Source: Bifidobacterium longum subsp. infantis ATCC 15697 = JCM 1222 = DSM 20088 (GTDB taxonomy: Bacteria; Actinomycetota; Actinomycetes; Actinomycetales; Bifidobacteriaceae). Taken from it: a DNA stretch of 64,000 bases. A program made the translations under genes and the position numbers. The notes under the pieces were generated by a model. That model was given only the letters and a program-made list of their open reading frames with translations, did not search any database and had not been told where the DNA came from. Below are positions 36,726 to 45,692 of this stretch, piece by piece; position 1 is the first letter of the stretch, and each line of letters starts with the position of its first letter. The stretch covers positions 248,001 through 312,000 of the forward strand of contig NC_017219.1 in NCBI RefSeq assembly GCF_000269965.1, given 5' to 3'.

Positions 36726-37496
36726 TCATCTCCTTTTGGATAATCCCGCAAGGCAACCGGCCACGCCGGTAAGACACCATGCGAAGACTACGAATAAATC
36801 AATCGAATGGCTTATGTTGCTACCGGGGAATGCGGCATCGGTGAGCATTCGGTGCATCGGTACGAAGGGCATCCAATCATGAATGGTAAGAACTATTGAT
36901 GGTAATTTGTCGGACGGGTATAGAATCGGTGCGAACAGCATTGTTGCTAGCATGATTAGCTGACCGACAACCGTTACTCCACCGCAAGGTAGCCCTATAG
37001 CCAACATGTACCCCAATGACAGGTTCCCCAATGCACAGAGAAGTAACATCATGACTAAATATGAGGTCGCCATCTGTATGAGTCCAAATTTCATTGTTGA
37101 GGCAACGAATCCGGCAACGACACCCGGAATGGACACCGCAATCCAGATAATGAAGTCAGCTATCAGGAGACAAATCCTCGGTACCGGCAAATTACGCTGA
37201 TATTCAAGTAATCCTTCGGAAATGGATTCCGATAATAGCTGCGGAGCAATAGTGCACCCCACCGCCACCAGACCAAGCTGCCATACACCTGCAGAGAGTT
37301 GCTCAGCCTGACTGGTGGTGAGACTTCCCATCATCAGAGTAAGACCGTATACGATTGCTAGCGCAAATACTGTCTGTACCATGGTGAAAGCGATAAATAG
37401 ATATCTATGCCGTACAAAGCTCCATTTTAATAGAGATGTGAGCATTCGCGCACCGCATATAAGCCGCGATTTATTCAGTCCACTCTCACTTATCAT
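36726..37496 (-). CDS. ABC-2 type permease-like membrane protein
   Basis: The 256-residue protein has about six helices, with hydrophobic blocks such as YLFIAFTMVQTVFALAIVYG and YLVMMLLLCALGNLSLGYML, and a basic C-terminus. It starts at ATG 37496, overlapping the stop of the ATPase gene by 4 bp (ATGA), so it pairs with that ATPase. Base composition is AT-richer than the core genes. Confidence 0.8.
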   Translation of the reverse strand: MISESGLNKSRLICGARMLTSLLKWSFVRHRYLFIAFTMVQTVFALAIVYGLTLMMGSLTTSQAEQLSAGVWQLGLVAVGCTIAPQLLSESISEGLLEYQRNLPVPRICLLIADFIIWIAVSIPGVVAGFVASTMKFGLIQMATSYLVMMLLLCALGNLSLGYMLAIGLPCGGVTVVGQLIMLATMLFAPILYPSDKLPSIVLTIHDWMPFVPMHRMLTDAAFPGSNISHSIDLFVVFAWCLTGVAGCLAGLSKRR

Positions 37497-38425
37497 CGGA
37501 CGTCGATTATCCTTTCATATGCTTCGCGCAACGTGCCGTGTTGCACCGAGAACGACAGTTCTGGCTCATCGCCCATCAGCATGTTCAGCCGGCTCAGTAG
37601 CATTTTGGCTTGTTCCGACGAGCAGACATAGCGTAGCCGACCGTCCTCAGCCAGTACCGGAGTTGCAGCTAATTCCGTCAAAACCAAAGAGGGATCCGCA
37701 GTGTTGACTTCGATCCGTATAAGTTCGTCAATAGAAGTGAGTTGGCGTGGTGACGCATTACATACGAGGCGACCGCAGTCGAAGATCAACAAATTGTCGG
37801 CCACCGAACCTATCTCATCTAGATTGTGAGTCACTACAAGTATTGTTTTGCCTTGGTCGGCTTCCTGCCGGAGTATTTTCCATACTCTGCTTCGACGAAT
37901 CGGATCCACATCGTTGGTCGGTTCGTCCAGCAGTATTACGGAAGCCTCCTGAACGAGAGCCATCCCCAAAGAGACTAGGCGTCTGCAGCCACCAGATAGA
38001 TTCTCTCCTGCGACATGCGAATATTGCTCAATGTCCAGACGACCCAAGAAGTCATTCGTTAGGCGAACCGCACGACGACGAGATATGCCACGCATGCCGG
38101 CTGCGCAGCATAAAGCCTCGACAGGAGTGACCCCGCGCAAAGGGACATGTGGCTGCGGCATATACGCGCATAGACGTCTCAGCTCGGCTGCATGGGATAT
38201 TTCTCTTCCGGAAAAAAGTATGGTTCCAGAAGTCGGTTTCACTGATCCGCAAAGCGACCCGAGTAACGTGGTCTTACCTGCACCATTATGTCCGAGAACT
38301 CCTGTAAGTGTCCCTTTGGGCAATGAAAAACTGACATCCCGCAGCGCCCATACGTCGGAAGAGAATCTCCCGAACCGCTTATTTAAATCTCGCACGGATA
38401 AACTACAGTATTGCTCCATTTCCAC
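37493..38425 (-). CDS. ABC transporter ATP-binding protein
   Basis: This 310-residue ATPase opens the four-gene ABC locus. Walker A is VLGHNGAGKTTLLGSLCG, the signature is LSGGCRRLVSLGMAL with Cys in place of the usual Gln, and Walker B is VILLDEPTNDVDP. A C-terminal extension of about 90 residues follows the ATPase core, as in LanF/CcmA-type exporters. The gene is divergent from the two-component genes at 38947-40754, whose response regulator may control it. Confidence 0.9.
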   Translation of the reverse strand: MEMEQYCSLSVRDLNKRFGRFSSDVWALRDVSFSLPKGTLTGVLGHNGAGKTTLLGSLCGSVKPTSGTILFSGREISHAAELRRLCAYMPQPHVPLRGVTPVEALCCAAGMRGISRRRAVRLTNDFLGRLDIEQYSHVAGENLSGGCRRLVSLGMALVQEASVILLDEPTNDVDPIRRSRVWKILRQEADQGKTILVVTHNLDEIGSVADNLLIFDCGRLVCNASPRQLTSIDELIRIEVNTADPSLVLTELAATPVLAEDGRLRYVCSSEQAKMLLSRLNMLMGDEPELSFSVQHGTLREAYERIIDVR

Positions 38426-38546
38426 CTTCCTATCGTTTACACTTCAAGTAAGCCAATAGTCAAAGCAATGGGCCTTTGCTCTGCTCCCCGGACTGTTGTT
38501 CCCGTCCATTTGAGCGGGTATTCGTTAGGTTACGGAGAGTCTCGCC

Positions 38547-38981
38547 ATGAGCCAAGGTCTCATCCTCGAAAATGAGGATTATCCGCTGCTGACAGGCCGT
38601 CGATGTACCTTGCAGGCCTTGGCAGATGATGGGATGGCAGGCGTGGCCTTGCTATCTGCATCGATGTCAACAGCCATCTGTGGTGTTTCTAGGGGGCATA
38701 TCGGGCGTCAACGTGTTTTGAGCCTGCGTCCTTCTCGCTTTAGCACATGTGCCGATTCCCGGATGGGGAACCGCACTACGAAATTTGGCCTACACATCAA
38801 GAGGCGCCGTGAAATCGGCCGCCGGCTTAGACCGAACTCGTGTAGCTGTCGAGGCGGCCATTGGAGAGAACATGTATCATATGCGTGTCAGACTTCCGAT
38901 GACCCTTGGATGTCCGTTCCTGTTTCGCCACATTTTAGGGGGATTCATGAGATCTTCACCGACACTCTTGATCATGGATAA
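38547..38981 (+). CDS. Unidentified small ORF, possible precursor peptide or remnant
   Basis: ATG at 38547 follows GGAGAG at good spacing, and the frame gives 144 residues, overlapping the response regulator start by 35 bp. The first 50 residues (MSQGLILENEDYPLLTGRR, then CTLQALADDGMAGVALLSAS and MSTAICG) have an acidic leader, and a Ser/Thr/Cys-containing hydrophobic part. The rest is Arg/Ser/Cys-rich and looks non-coding. It may be a broken peptide gene followed by junk, or not a gene. No modification enzyme gene is in the window. Confidence 0.3.
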   Translation: MSQGLILENEDYPLLTGRRCTLQALADDGMAGVALLSASMSTAICGVSRGHIGRQRVLSLRPSRFSTCADSRMGNRTTKFGLHIKRRREIGRRLRPNSCSCRGGHWREHVSYACQTSDDPWMSVPVSPHFRGIHEIFTDTLDHG

Positions 38982-39576
38982 CGACCGGCTGGCATTGCGA
39001 TTGCTTTCAGCCAGTCTCAAACGCCTACTTCCCGGCTGTACGGTTCTTGCACCAGTCGATACTGGCGCTGAGGCCATAGCCGTCTGTACTTCGCATCACT
39101 GTCCGGATCTGTTGTTGGCGGATGTCTCCATGTCTGATATCAACGGATTGGTGGTGTGCCGGACGATTAGAAAAGAGAATTGGAAGACATCCGTACTCAT
39201 GATGACATCATTCAGCGTCGCCGAATATGCTGCAGAAGCGGTGGCTTCGGGAGCCCAGGGAATCATACATAAGGACAATCCGAAAACAATCGCCGAGGCT
39301 TTGCTGCAGATAAAGGAAACAGGAATCTGTTCTGATCGTTTTCTGAATGCCCACGATTCGTTTTTGCGGCTGAAGTCAGAGAAGAACAAGGATCTGTCCC
39401 CTCGTGAAATGGAAATCGTTGATCGATGGGCGCGAGGGAGATCGATGTCCGACATAGCGGAGGAATTATCGATCGGTCAGACCACGGTGCGGACCCATCT
39501 TGAACATGCCGCGTCCAAGCTGGGGGTAGCGAACAACCGTGCATTGATTTCCGCCTGGATGCATCTCAATCGCTGA
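38947..39576 (+). CDS. NarL/LuxR-type response regulator
   Basis: The 209-residue protein has a receiver domain (LLIMDNDRLALRLLSA, phosphoacceptor Asp in LLLADVSMSDING, Lys in IIHKDNPK). A LuxR helix-turn-helix follows (LSPREMEIVDRWARGRSM, SDIAEELSIGQTTVRTHLEH). ATG at 38947 follows AGGGGGATTC; the frame is open far upstream without a start of quality. It is coupled to the kinase gene by a TGATG junction. It is a paralogue of the regulator at 10669-11337. Confidence 0.93.
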   Translation: MRSSPTLLIMDNDRLALRLLSASLKRLLPGCTVLAPVDTGAEAIAVCTSHHCPDLLLADVSMSDINGLVVCRTIRKENWKTSVLMMTSFSVAEYAAEAVASGAQGIIHKDNPKTIAEALLQIKETGICSDRFLNAHDSFLRLKSEKNKDLSPREMEIVDRWARGRSMSDIAEELSIGQTTVRTHLEHAASKLGVANNRALISAWMHLNR

Positions 39577-40754
39577 TGAGGATTTCCATGAATACGGCGT
39601 TTACGTTTCCGTCAAAAATAATTCGGCGCTATGTGGCACATCCCTGCTTGTCCCTTCTGTCGCTGCTGGGGCTGTCTCTTGCCCTGATGGAGATAATCCA
39701 GATTGGTCCCATGCCTCTTCTGCCGGCAATGCTCTATGGAGTGCTTGCGGTTTCCTTTGTCCTTCTTCCTGCCATTGGAGGCCAAGCATGTTGGGCCATC
39801 ATTGTTGCAGGTTCCGTGATCTCCATCTCCCTCACTCAGGACAGTCCCTTCGTTATCAGCGGCATGCTCATCGCTCTCGGCATTCTTGCGTTCTCCGGAA
39901 CCGTGCCTGAATGGCTGATCGCAATGCTGATTTGTTCCTGTACGTATATAGCGCGAAGCGTTATGGTGGAGAACTTCAATGTTTTCGTTTCCGTGTCGGT
40001 CACGGTCATGTTCTTGGCCAGCTTGCTTGCCGGCAGATTGGTAGCGCTTCGCCAACAGGCTTTTATCAGAGAAGAGCAAAGGCTGAAATTGCAGATTGAG
40101 CTTCAGCAGCTTGATTATATGAGGCAAAAGAATCGTCTTGCGATACAGATACATGATTCCTTGACCAATAATCTTTCGGATATCTCATTAATGGCCCGGG
40201 TTCATATCGATGAAAACATACCTGACAGCGATGATTGGGCAATCGTTCTTGAACATAGTCAAGAGGCGTTCACGCAAGTGCACGACATCATAGACATCCT
40301 TTCCTCGGAAGACAAGGACGCGAAATCAGAAACGACGTTCATGGTTGAACTGCGTAATCTGCTGGATGAAAGATGCAGCCATCTTCATGCGCTGGGGTAT
40401 GACGGAAATACGGCCATCGACGGATGCTGCATCAAAGCTTCGCCGGAAGAAAAGGAAGAAGCGTTATCCCTGATAAGAGAACTCTGCAACAACATACAGC
40501 GTCACGGTTCCCCACGCAATGGCTCGTTCGAGTTGCTGGTCAAGCTATCACCATCGTCAATGGAAATTAGCGAGATGAATGATATTGCAGCCGGATCGGC
40601 GCTGACTGCATTCGAACAATCGGGAAGGGGCCTTTCACTGCACTCAAAACGAATACAGGAAATGGGAGGCGAACTTAACTATAGAAGCGATGATGGATTG
40701 TGGGTGCTCTACGCCAAAATTCCGCTGAGTCATATGGAGACAACAAAAACTTGA
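39576..40754 (+). CDS. Sensor histidine kinase (HisKA_3 type)
   Basis: The 392-residue protein has about five membrane helices (about residues 15-160), a coiled linker, and the phosphoacceptor region NRLAIQIHDSLTNNLSDISL with His near residue 193. The ATPase domain has an N-box ELCNNIQRHGSP and a clear G-box GRGLSLHSKRIQEMGGEL. It shares the layout of the kinase at 11310-12500 but is AT-richer and keeps better ATPase motifs. It is coupled to the regulator upstream and followed by an MFS gene after 133 bp. Confidence 0.92.
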   Translation: MRISMNTAFTFPSKIIRRYVAHPCLSLLSLLGLSLALMEIIQIGPMPLLPAMLYGVLAVSFVLLPAIGGQACWAIIVAGSVISISLTQDSPFVISGMLIALGILAFSGTVPEWLIAMLICSCTYIARSVMVENFNVFVSVSVTVMFLASLLAGRLVALRQQAFIREEQRLKLQIELQQLDYMRQKNRLAIQIHDSLTNNLSDISLMARVHIDENIPDSDDWAIVLEHSQEAFTQVHDIIDILSSEDKDAKSETTFMVELRNLLDERCSHLHALGYDGNTAIDGCCIKASPEEKEEALSLIRELCNNIQRHGSPRNGSFELLVKLSPSSMEISEMNDIAAGSALTAFEQSGRGLSLHSKRIQEMGGELNYRSDDGLWVLYAKIPLSHMETTKT

Positions 40755-40887
40755 AACCAAGTACAGCGAGAACTTTTAAAAAACAACAAATAATCCATCA
40801 CAGATTAATACTCCAGTATGACGAATACAACAATCAAAACGCGGAAATATCATTTTATTTTGTATTACTCGGAGGAGGAGCCAGGTA

Positions 40888-42093
40888 ATGATTCAGCGCT
40901 ATAGTCAAGGGACGTCAGCAAGAAGAATCTTCCCCATATTGCTGATTGCGGAAGGATTATGCCTATCGGGCATGAGCGTGGATCTGACAATCACCTCACT
41001 GACCGGTTCGTCCCTCGCGCCAGCACCATGGATGGCAACATTCCCGATAGCGTGCATATTCATCGGTACGGTGATCGGCACACCGGCAATGGGACGCTTG
41101 GTGGGGCGATTCGGCTATCGGCAAGTATTCGTCTTCGGCGCCCTTCTAGCCGTCTTGGGTGGAATATCCTCAGCCACGGCTTTGCGATTCCACCAGTTCC
41201 CATTGCTCTGTATAGGGACGTTCTGTGTGGGCATATACCAGTCGGGGACGAACTACTACCGGTATGCCGCAGCCGATTCCATGCCCGGCAAAGAAAGCAA
41301 GGCAATCAACGGAATCCTATCGGCAGGAGCCATAGCAAGCATCATCGGCCCGGTTCTGGCGACATTCTTCGGCACTGCGACCAACATCGAATACGAGGGA
41401 TCATATTACGTCGTCAGCGTGCTCGCCGCCTGCGCGGTAATCGTGCTGCTGGCGCTCCCGAAAATTCAGTCGCCAACTCCCGCGCATATGCGCGACAAAG
41501 CTACCGCGAGCACAACCCCCAATTATCCGGCATTGCTGACCCGACCCCGGTTCGTGCTGGGCGCGACCATCAGCTTCGTCGCATCATTCGTCATGGTGCT
41601 CGTGATGAGCGGCGCACCCATAGTCTTGGAGAGCACGTTCTCCCAAAACGCGCAAACCAGAATGGTCGCCATGCAACTGCACATGGTCGGCATGTACCTG
41701 CCAACCCTGTTCGCCATCTTCATTTTCCACAAGAAAAACAGCGAAATGGCGCAGGCGTTGACGGGGTTGATCATCGGCATGCTCGGCACAGTCGTCGCAC
41801 TCGCCGCGTCGGCTTCGTATGCCGTCACTCTGGATCTGCTGCTGATCGGAATATCCTGGTCGCTGTGCTACGCCGCAGGCAGCGCCCTGTTGACAAAATC
41901 CTATACGGAGTCGGAACGTTCGTGGGCGCGAGGCGTCGGCGAACTCGCTCCCGTATTGGGACAGGTGCTGGGAAGTGTGCTCGCTGGCGTGCTGCTGGCC
42001 GCGGGGTGGAAAACCGTATTCGTCACCGTGCTGGCGATGATCGTATGCGCGCTCATCGCCATGGCAGGATATCGCAATAAAATCAAGTCATGA
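40888..42093 (+). CDS. MFS exporter
   Basis: The 401-residue protein has 12 helices, with an MFS loop MGRLVGRFGYRQVFVFGALL and a conserved helix region NGILSAGAIASIIGPVLATF. ATG at 40888 follows GGAGGAGGAG. It is the third gene of the regulator-kinase-MFS unit and mirrors the MFS-regulator-kinase unit at 9370-12500. A drug or peptide exporter is likely; the substrate is unknown. Confidence 0.82.
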   Translation: MIQRYSQGTSARRIFPILLIAEGLCLSGMSVDLTITSLTGSSLAPAPWMATFPIACIFIGTVIGTPAMGRLVGRFGYRQVFVFGALLAVLGGISSATALRFHQFPLLCIGTFCVGIYQSGTNYYRYAAADSMPGKESKAINGILSAGAIASIIGPVLATFFGTATNIEYEGSYYVVSVLAACAVIVLLALPKIQSPTPAHMRDKATASTTPNYPALLTRPRFVLGATISFVASFVMVLVMSGAPIVLESTFSQNAQTRMVAMQLHMVGMYLPTLFAIFIFHKKNSEMAQALTGLIIGMLGTVVALAASASYAVTLDLLLIGISWSLCYAAGSALLTKSYTESERSWARGVGELAPVLGQVLGSVLAGVLLAAGWKTVFVTVLAMIVCALIAMAGYRNKIKS

Positions 42094-42107
42094 GCGCAAA
42101 TGACATG

Positions 42108-42178
42108 TCCTTAGACGACATAGCCTAAGGACGTATATTGTATACCGTTGCAAACTAGAACAAACTAGCTTGCAACGG
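42108..42178 (+). terminator. Two consecutive hairpins after the MFS gene
   Basis: TCCTTAG (42108-42114) pairs with CTAAGGA (42125-42131), and CCGTTGCAA (42145-42153) pairs with TTGCAACGG (42170-42178). The second loop contains a direct repeat of ACTAG. They may terminate the exporter transcript; no T-tract follows, so one may instead be an insertion-sequence end. Confidence 0.45.
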
Positions 42179-42195
42179 CGAGCGAGGAACCAACC

Positions 42196-42411
42196 CTAGT
42201 CCCAGGTCAGCGAGTTCCTCGGGAGCTTGAGCAGGTATTGCATTTTCCGGATGACGGCCTGCTGGACGTGTTCGGCGTCGTGCCCGTCGGACGGGTGCAG
42301 GAGGATCGTGAATCGTGTCGAGCGTTCCACGAGCGTGCCGATCGCGCTTTTGTTGGCCGCGCCGCGCACATCTCGCCACGCGTCGCGTACTCCACACCCT
42401 CGAACACCCAC
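42196..42411 (-). pseudogene. IS30-family transposase fragment
   Basis: The minus-strand frame reads TKSAIGTLVERSTRFTILLH, EHVQQAVIRKMQYLLKLP and NSLTWD. This is the central part of the IS30 integrase core (TLVER-TRF and SLTWD before the DDE residues). It stops at SLTWD and lacks the N-terminal helix-turn-helix and the C-terminal catalytic residues. An intact IS30 element is not present. A run of nine G residues lies beside it (about 42488-42496). Confidence 0.8.
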
Positions 42412-42688
42412 CTGTTCACTTGGCCCTCCCGTCAGTCAGCCAGGCGTTGCGACGATCACTGGAACCCGCCACGAAAGTTTTTTGTCGGGGGGGGGTAGCT
42501 TTTCCTAGTGACGGCAGCCGGATGGCGTGCAGTCGGCAAGATACAGAGAAGTATGTGCAATATACGGAGAAGTATATGAATGCGATAAGTATTGCGCTTC
42601 CATTCAGACAGTGGAATTACTTGCGTTGTATGGCGAAAGACGACGCCGTCTTCCGCCGAATGGAAAATAGAAAGAAACGAGTCTGACA
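42412..42688. other. Intergenic region upstream of the fucoside locus
   Basis: No gene is seen. The region holds the poly-G run and the paired ATAC-N6-GTAT boxes described separately. It must contain the promoter of the MFS-fucosidase genes, because the IS30 fragment ends the previous unit. Confidence 0.5.
42541..42575 (+). promoter_or_regulatory. Two ATAC-N6-GTAT boxes 21 bp apart
   Basis: ATACAGAGAAGTAT (42541-42554) and ATACGGAGAAGTAT (42562-42575) differ at one base, and their starts are 21 bp apart, two helical turns. Each is an inverted repeat ATAC...GTAT. They lie about 115 bp before the MFS start. They are good candidates for an operator controlling the transporter and fucosidase. 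The regulator is not adjacent. Confidence 0.55.
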
Positions 42689-43906
42689 ATGGCATTAGAT
42701 GTTGGCAAAGCGTTGAAATCCAAGACCTTGGTGGTCGGCGTCTTGTCGATGTCGTTGCTGATGTCCGCCAGCAATGCAGTCAGCGGCACCATACCGGCGA
42801 TGAAGGAGGCGTTCTCCGACTATTCCGCGGCGAACGTCGAACTGCTGACCACGGTGCCGACGATCGGCTCGATGGTCGGCACGGCATTGACCGGCCTATT
42901 CGCCAATGCCATCGGCAGGAAGAAAATCGCGATGGCGGGATTCCTCATATCCGCCGTCACAGGCGTGATTCCGGCGTTCTTCCCGTACTATTGGCCGATT
43001 CTCATATCGCGTATGTTCTTCGGCTTCGGGTCGGCGCTGTTCGTCACCTTGAGTGTGTCGTACATCACCGACCTGTATGACGGCGATATGCAACGCAAGC
43101 TGCTTGGGTGGAGACAGGCGGTCGGCAATCTTGGCGACGTCGTGCTGCTGTTCGTCGCCAGTCTGCTGATCACCATCAACTGGCAATCCACGTACCTCAT
43201 CTTCTTCCTGTTGTTCGTCCCCATGGTGCTCGTGGGCATGTTCATTCCGAAGGAGTTCGATAACTTCAGCATTCGCAGCGCGCTCGTCGACGATGAGGGC
43301 CACGTCGTCGACAAGAGCGCCTCGCAGAAGCAGACGACGAACTGGCAGGTGCTGTGGCTGGCGTTCATCTTCCTGGTGGTCTCCATGCTTTACAACGTCA
43401 TGTCCATCAAGCTCGCCAGCTATGTGGTCGATGAAGGCATCGGTTCCGCATCGCTCGCCACATTGATCTTCAGCTTCCTCGTCGTCGCCACCATCCTCTC
43501 CGGCGTGTTGTTCGACAAGGTCGCCAAGGTCACCAAGCGCCTGACGGTGACCATCTCCGAAGTGGTCATCGGCATCTGTTTCATCGCCACTGCGCTGACG
43601 AAGAACGTGCCGCTGATGTTCGCCCTGGTGCTGATTGCCGGCTTCGCATGGGGCATCATCAACCCCGCGCTGACCGCACGATTCGTGGACTACTCGCCCG
43701 CGCACTCGATGAACCTGACCACGTCCATCGTGATTATCGGCATCAACATCGGCTGTCTGATCTCCCCGTACTTCTTCGCGCTGACGGCAAGCATCTTCGG
43801 CAATTCCTCGGCCGGATTCGCCATCATCGTCGGTGGTGCGCTCTACCTCGTGATGGTGGTCATCGAGCTGATCACCCTCAAGGTGGACAAGAAGCTCACG
43901 GTGTGA
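42689..43906 (+). CDS. MFS transporter linked to the fucosidase
   Basis: The 405-residue protein has 12 helices. The first half has GTALTGLFANAIGRKKIAMA (MFS loop 2-3) and SRMFFGFGSALFVTLSVSYI, and the second half starts after a loop near residue 200. It belongs to the general sugar/aromatic MFS group; proximity (109 bp) to a GH29 enzyme suggests uptake of fucose or a fucosylated glycan. ATG at 42689 has a weak ribosome site (GAAAGAAACGAG). It is the first gene of the probable operon. Confidence 0.82.
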   Translation: MALDVGKALKSKTLVVGVLSMSLLMSASNAVSGTIPAMKEAFSDYSAANVELLTTVPTIGSMVGTALTGLFANAIGRKKIAMAGFLISAVTGVIPAFFPYYWPILISRMFFGFGSALFVTLSVSYITDLYDGDMQRKLLGWRQAVGNLGDVVLLFVASLLITINWQSTYLIFFLLFVPMVLVGMFIPKEFDNFSIRSALVDDEGHVVDKSASQKQTTNWQVLWLAFIFLVVSMLYNVMSIKLASYVVDEGIGSASLATLIFSFLVVATILSGVLFDKVAKVTKRLTVTISEVVIGICFIATALTKNVPLMFALVLIAGFAWGIINPALTARFVDYSPAHSMNLTTSIVIIGINIGCLISPYFFALTASIFGNSSAGFAIIVGGALYLVMVVIELITLKVDKKLTV

Positions 43907-44015
43907 TTCCCGCGGCGACGGAGCCGTACCGGAACCGGACGACGGCAATCAACGACCAGCAACCAACAACCAGCAACCAATCAGACACACAGACAACGAA
44001 CAAAGGAGTTTCAAC

Positions 44016-45365
44016 ATGGTGTTGTTCATGGCCAATCCACAGCGTCCCAAGATGTATGAGAAGTTCGTGCACGATACACCCGAATGGTTCAAGGGCGCCG
44101 GTCTCGGCATCTTCGCCCACTGGGGTTCGTATTCGGTGCCGGCATGGGCGGAGCCGATCGGTGCGCTTGGCACCTTTGACGATCCGGTGTACTGGAACAC
44201 CCACTGCCCGTATGCGGAATGGTATTGGAACACGATGAGCATCAAGGGCTCGCCGGCGGCCGAGCATCAGAAGGAAGTCTACGGTGACATGCCGTATGAG
44301 GACTTCATCGACATGTGGAAGGCCGAGGCGTTCGACCCCGCGGACATGGCCGACCTGTTCGCACGCGCCGGTGCCCGGTACTTCGTGCCGACCACGAAGC
44401 ATCACGAAGGCATCACGCTGTGGAAGGCCCCCGACAACGATGGGTGGAATACCGTGGACCGTGGTCCGCATCGCGATCTGGTCAAGGAATTCGCCGACGC
44501 CATGCGCGACAAGGGACTGAAGTTCGGCGTGTACTACTCCTCGGGCCTCGACTGGCACAAGGAGCCCAACATGCCGATTCTCGGCGACGGGGAATACGGG
44601 CCGCAGAGCGAGGACTACGCCCGCTATATGTACTCGCATGTGATGGACCTCATCGACGAATACCAGCCGTCCATCCTGTGGGGAGATATCGACGTGCCGA
44701 AGATCTCGGAGGAGGACAACGATTTCAGCGTGGCCCGACTGTTCGAGCATTACTACGACGTGGTGCCGGATGGTGTGGTCAACGACCGCTGGGGCCTGAC
44801 CCATTGGGACTTCCGCACCGTCGAATACGAACAGGGCAAGGAGCTCATGGGCAAGGGCATGTGGGAGATGACCCGAGGCATCGGCTACTCCTTCGGCTAC
44901 AACCAGATGGAGGACGCCGACTCCTACATGACCGGTCCGGAGGCGGTGAAGTTGCTCGCCGACGTGGTCTCCATGGGCGGCAACCTGCTGCTCGACATCG
45001 GCCCCGACGCCGCCGGACGCATCCCCGAACTGCAGCGTCAGTGCCTCGAGGGCATGGCCGACTGGATGGACGTGAACTCGCCGAGTATCCATGATGTCGA
45101 ACCGGTGCCGGAAGCCTCGCCTTCCGGAGAGGGGGACGGCGAGCCATGGGTCCGTTGGACCGGAGACGGCAAGAGCGTCTATGCCGTCGTCGATGCTGCG
45201 GGCAGGGTTCCGCTGCGCATCGCCGCCGATGCTGTGGACGCGGATTCCGCCGTGACGCTTGGCGGATCCGCAGTCGCCGTGGACGCCGACGGCGACGTGC
45301 TGACCGCCGATGTTCCGGCCTCGGAAGTGGCGGGGCCGCAGGTCGTGCACTTCGTCCGTCGCTGA
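44016..45365 (+). CDS. GH29 alpha-L-fucosidase, intracellular
   Basis: The 449-residue enzyme has the GH29 core: GLGIFAHWGSYSVPAWAEP, FARAGARYFVPTTKHHEG, GLKFGVYYSSGLDW, and the nucleophile Asp in ILWGDIDVP (residue 224). A short beta-rich C-terminal domain follows. There is no signal peptide, so it acts in the cytoplasm on imported fucosylated glycans. Fucosidases of this type release fucose from host glycans. A ribosome site AAAGGAG precedes the ATG. Linkage specificity (alpha-1,2, 1,3/4 or 1,6) cannot be read from sequence here. Confidence 0.92.
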   Translation: MVLFMANPQRPKMYEKFVHDTPEWFKGAGLGIFAHWGSYSVPAWAEPIGALGTFDDPVYWNTHCPYAEWYWNTMSIKGSPAAEHQKEVYGDMPYEDFIDMWKAEAFDPADMADLFARAGARYFVPTTKHHEGITLWKAPDNDGWNTVDRGPHRDLVKEFADAMRDKGLKFGVYYSSGLDWHKEPNMPILGDGEYGPQSEDYARYMYSHVMDLIDEYQPSILWGDIDVPKISEEDNDFSVARLFEHYYDVVPDGVVNDRWGLTHWDFRTVEYEQGKELMGKGMWEMTRGIGYSFGYNQMEDADSYMTGPEAVKLLADVVSMGGNLLLDIGPDAAGRIPELQRQCLEGMADWMDVNSPSIHDVEPVPEASPSGEGDGEPWVRWTGDGKSVYAVVDAAGRVPLRIAADAVDADSAVTLGGSAVAVDADGDVLTADVPASEVAGPQVVHFVRR

Positions 45366-45377
45366 CGGATTGCGCTG

Positions 45378-45424
45378 AAGGTGCCGTATTCGATATACAG
45401 CTATATTATCGGATGCGGCACCTT
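45378..45424 (+). terminator. Probable terminator of the fucoside operon
   Basis: AAGGTGCCG (45378-45386) pairs with CGGCACCTT (45416-45424) across a 29-nt AT-rich loop. It begins 12 bp after the GH29 stop. The large loop and lack of a T-tract make the call uncertain. Confidence 0.5.
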
Positions 45425-45506
45425 GTCATATGCGCGCGTACAGGGTAGAAAATGGGCATCGTTCCTCCTTGGAAAGGTATCGAGGATTTCCCCTCCCGAA
45501 AACATA

Positions 45507-45525
45507 ATTAGACAATATGTCTAAT
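45507..45525. promoter_or_regulatory. Palindromic operator-like site
   Basis: ATTAGACA (45507-45514) and TGTCTAAT (45518-45525) form a perfect 8-bp inverted repeat with a 3-base spacer, in AT-rich surroundings. The size suits a TetR- or MarR-type repressor. It lies after the fucosidase and about 550 bp before the aquaporin; which gene it serves is unclear. Confidence 0.5.
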
Positions 45526-45692
45526 AAAAAATTATCCGTCCGGACGCAAGTTTTCAAGTCGTCGTCGGGCGTGCGATTCCGTTTCCTGGGACATGAAAAA
45601 ACATTCACGGAGATCCCGGTTCAAACACTTCCTTCCCTGATCGCGGTCCATCATGGAAGCCGTCATGCGCGGCGACCACGGAAGGAAGAATC

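Noticed and set aside
38749..38946. Upstream in-frame extension of the second response regulator
   Set aside because: The receiver domain begins at 38947 and a ribosome site precedes that ATG; the extension has no homology to receiver proteins.
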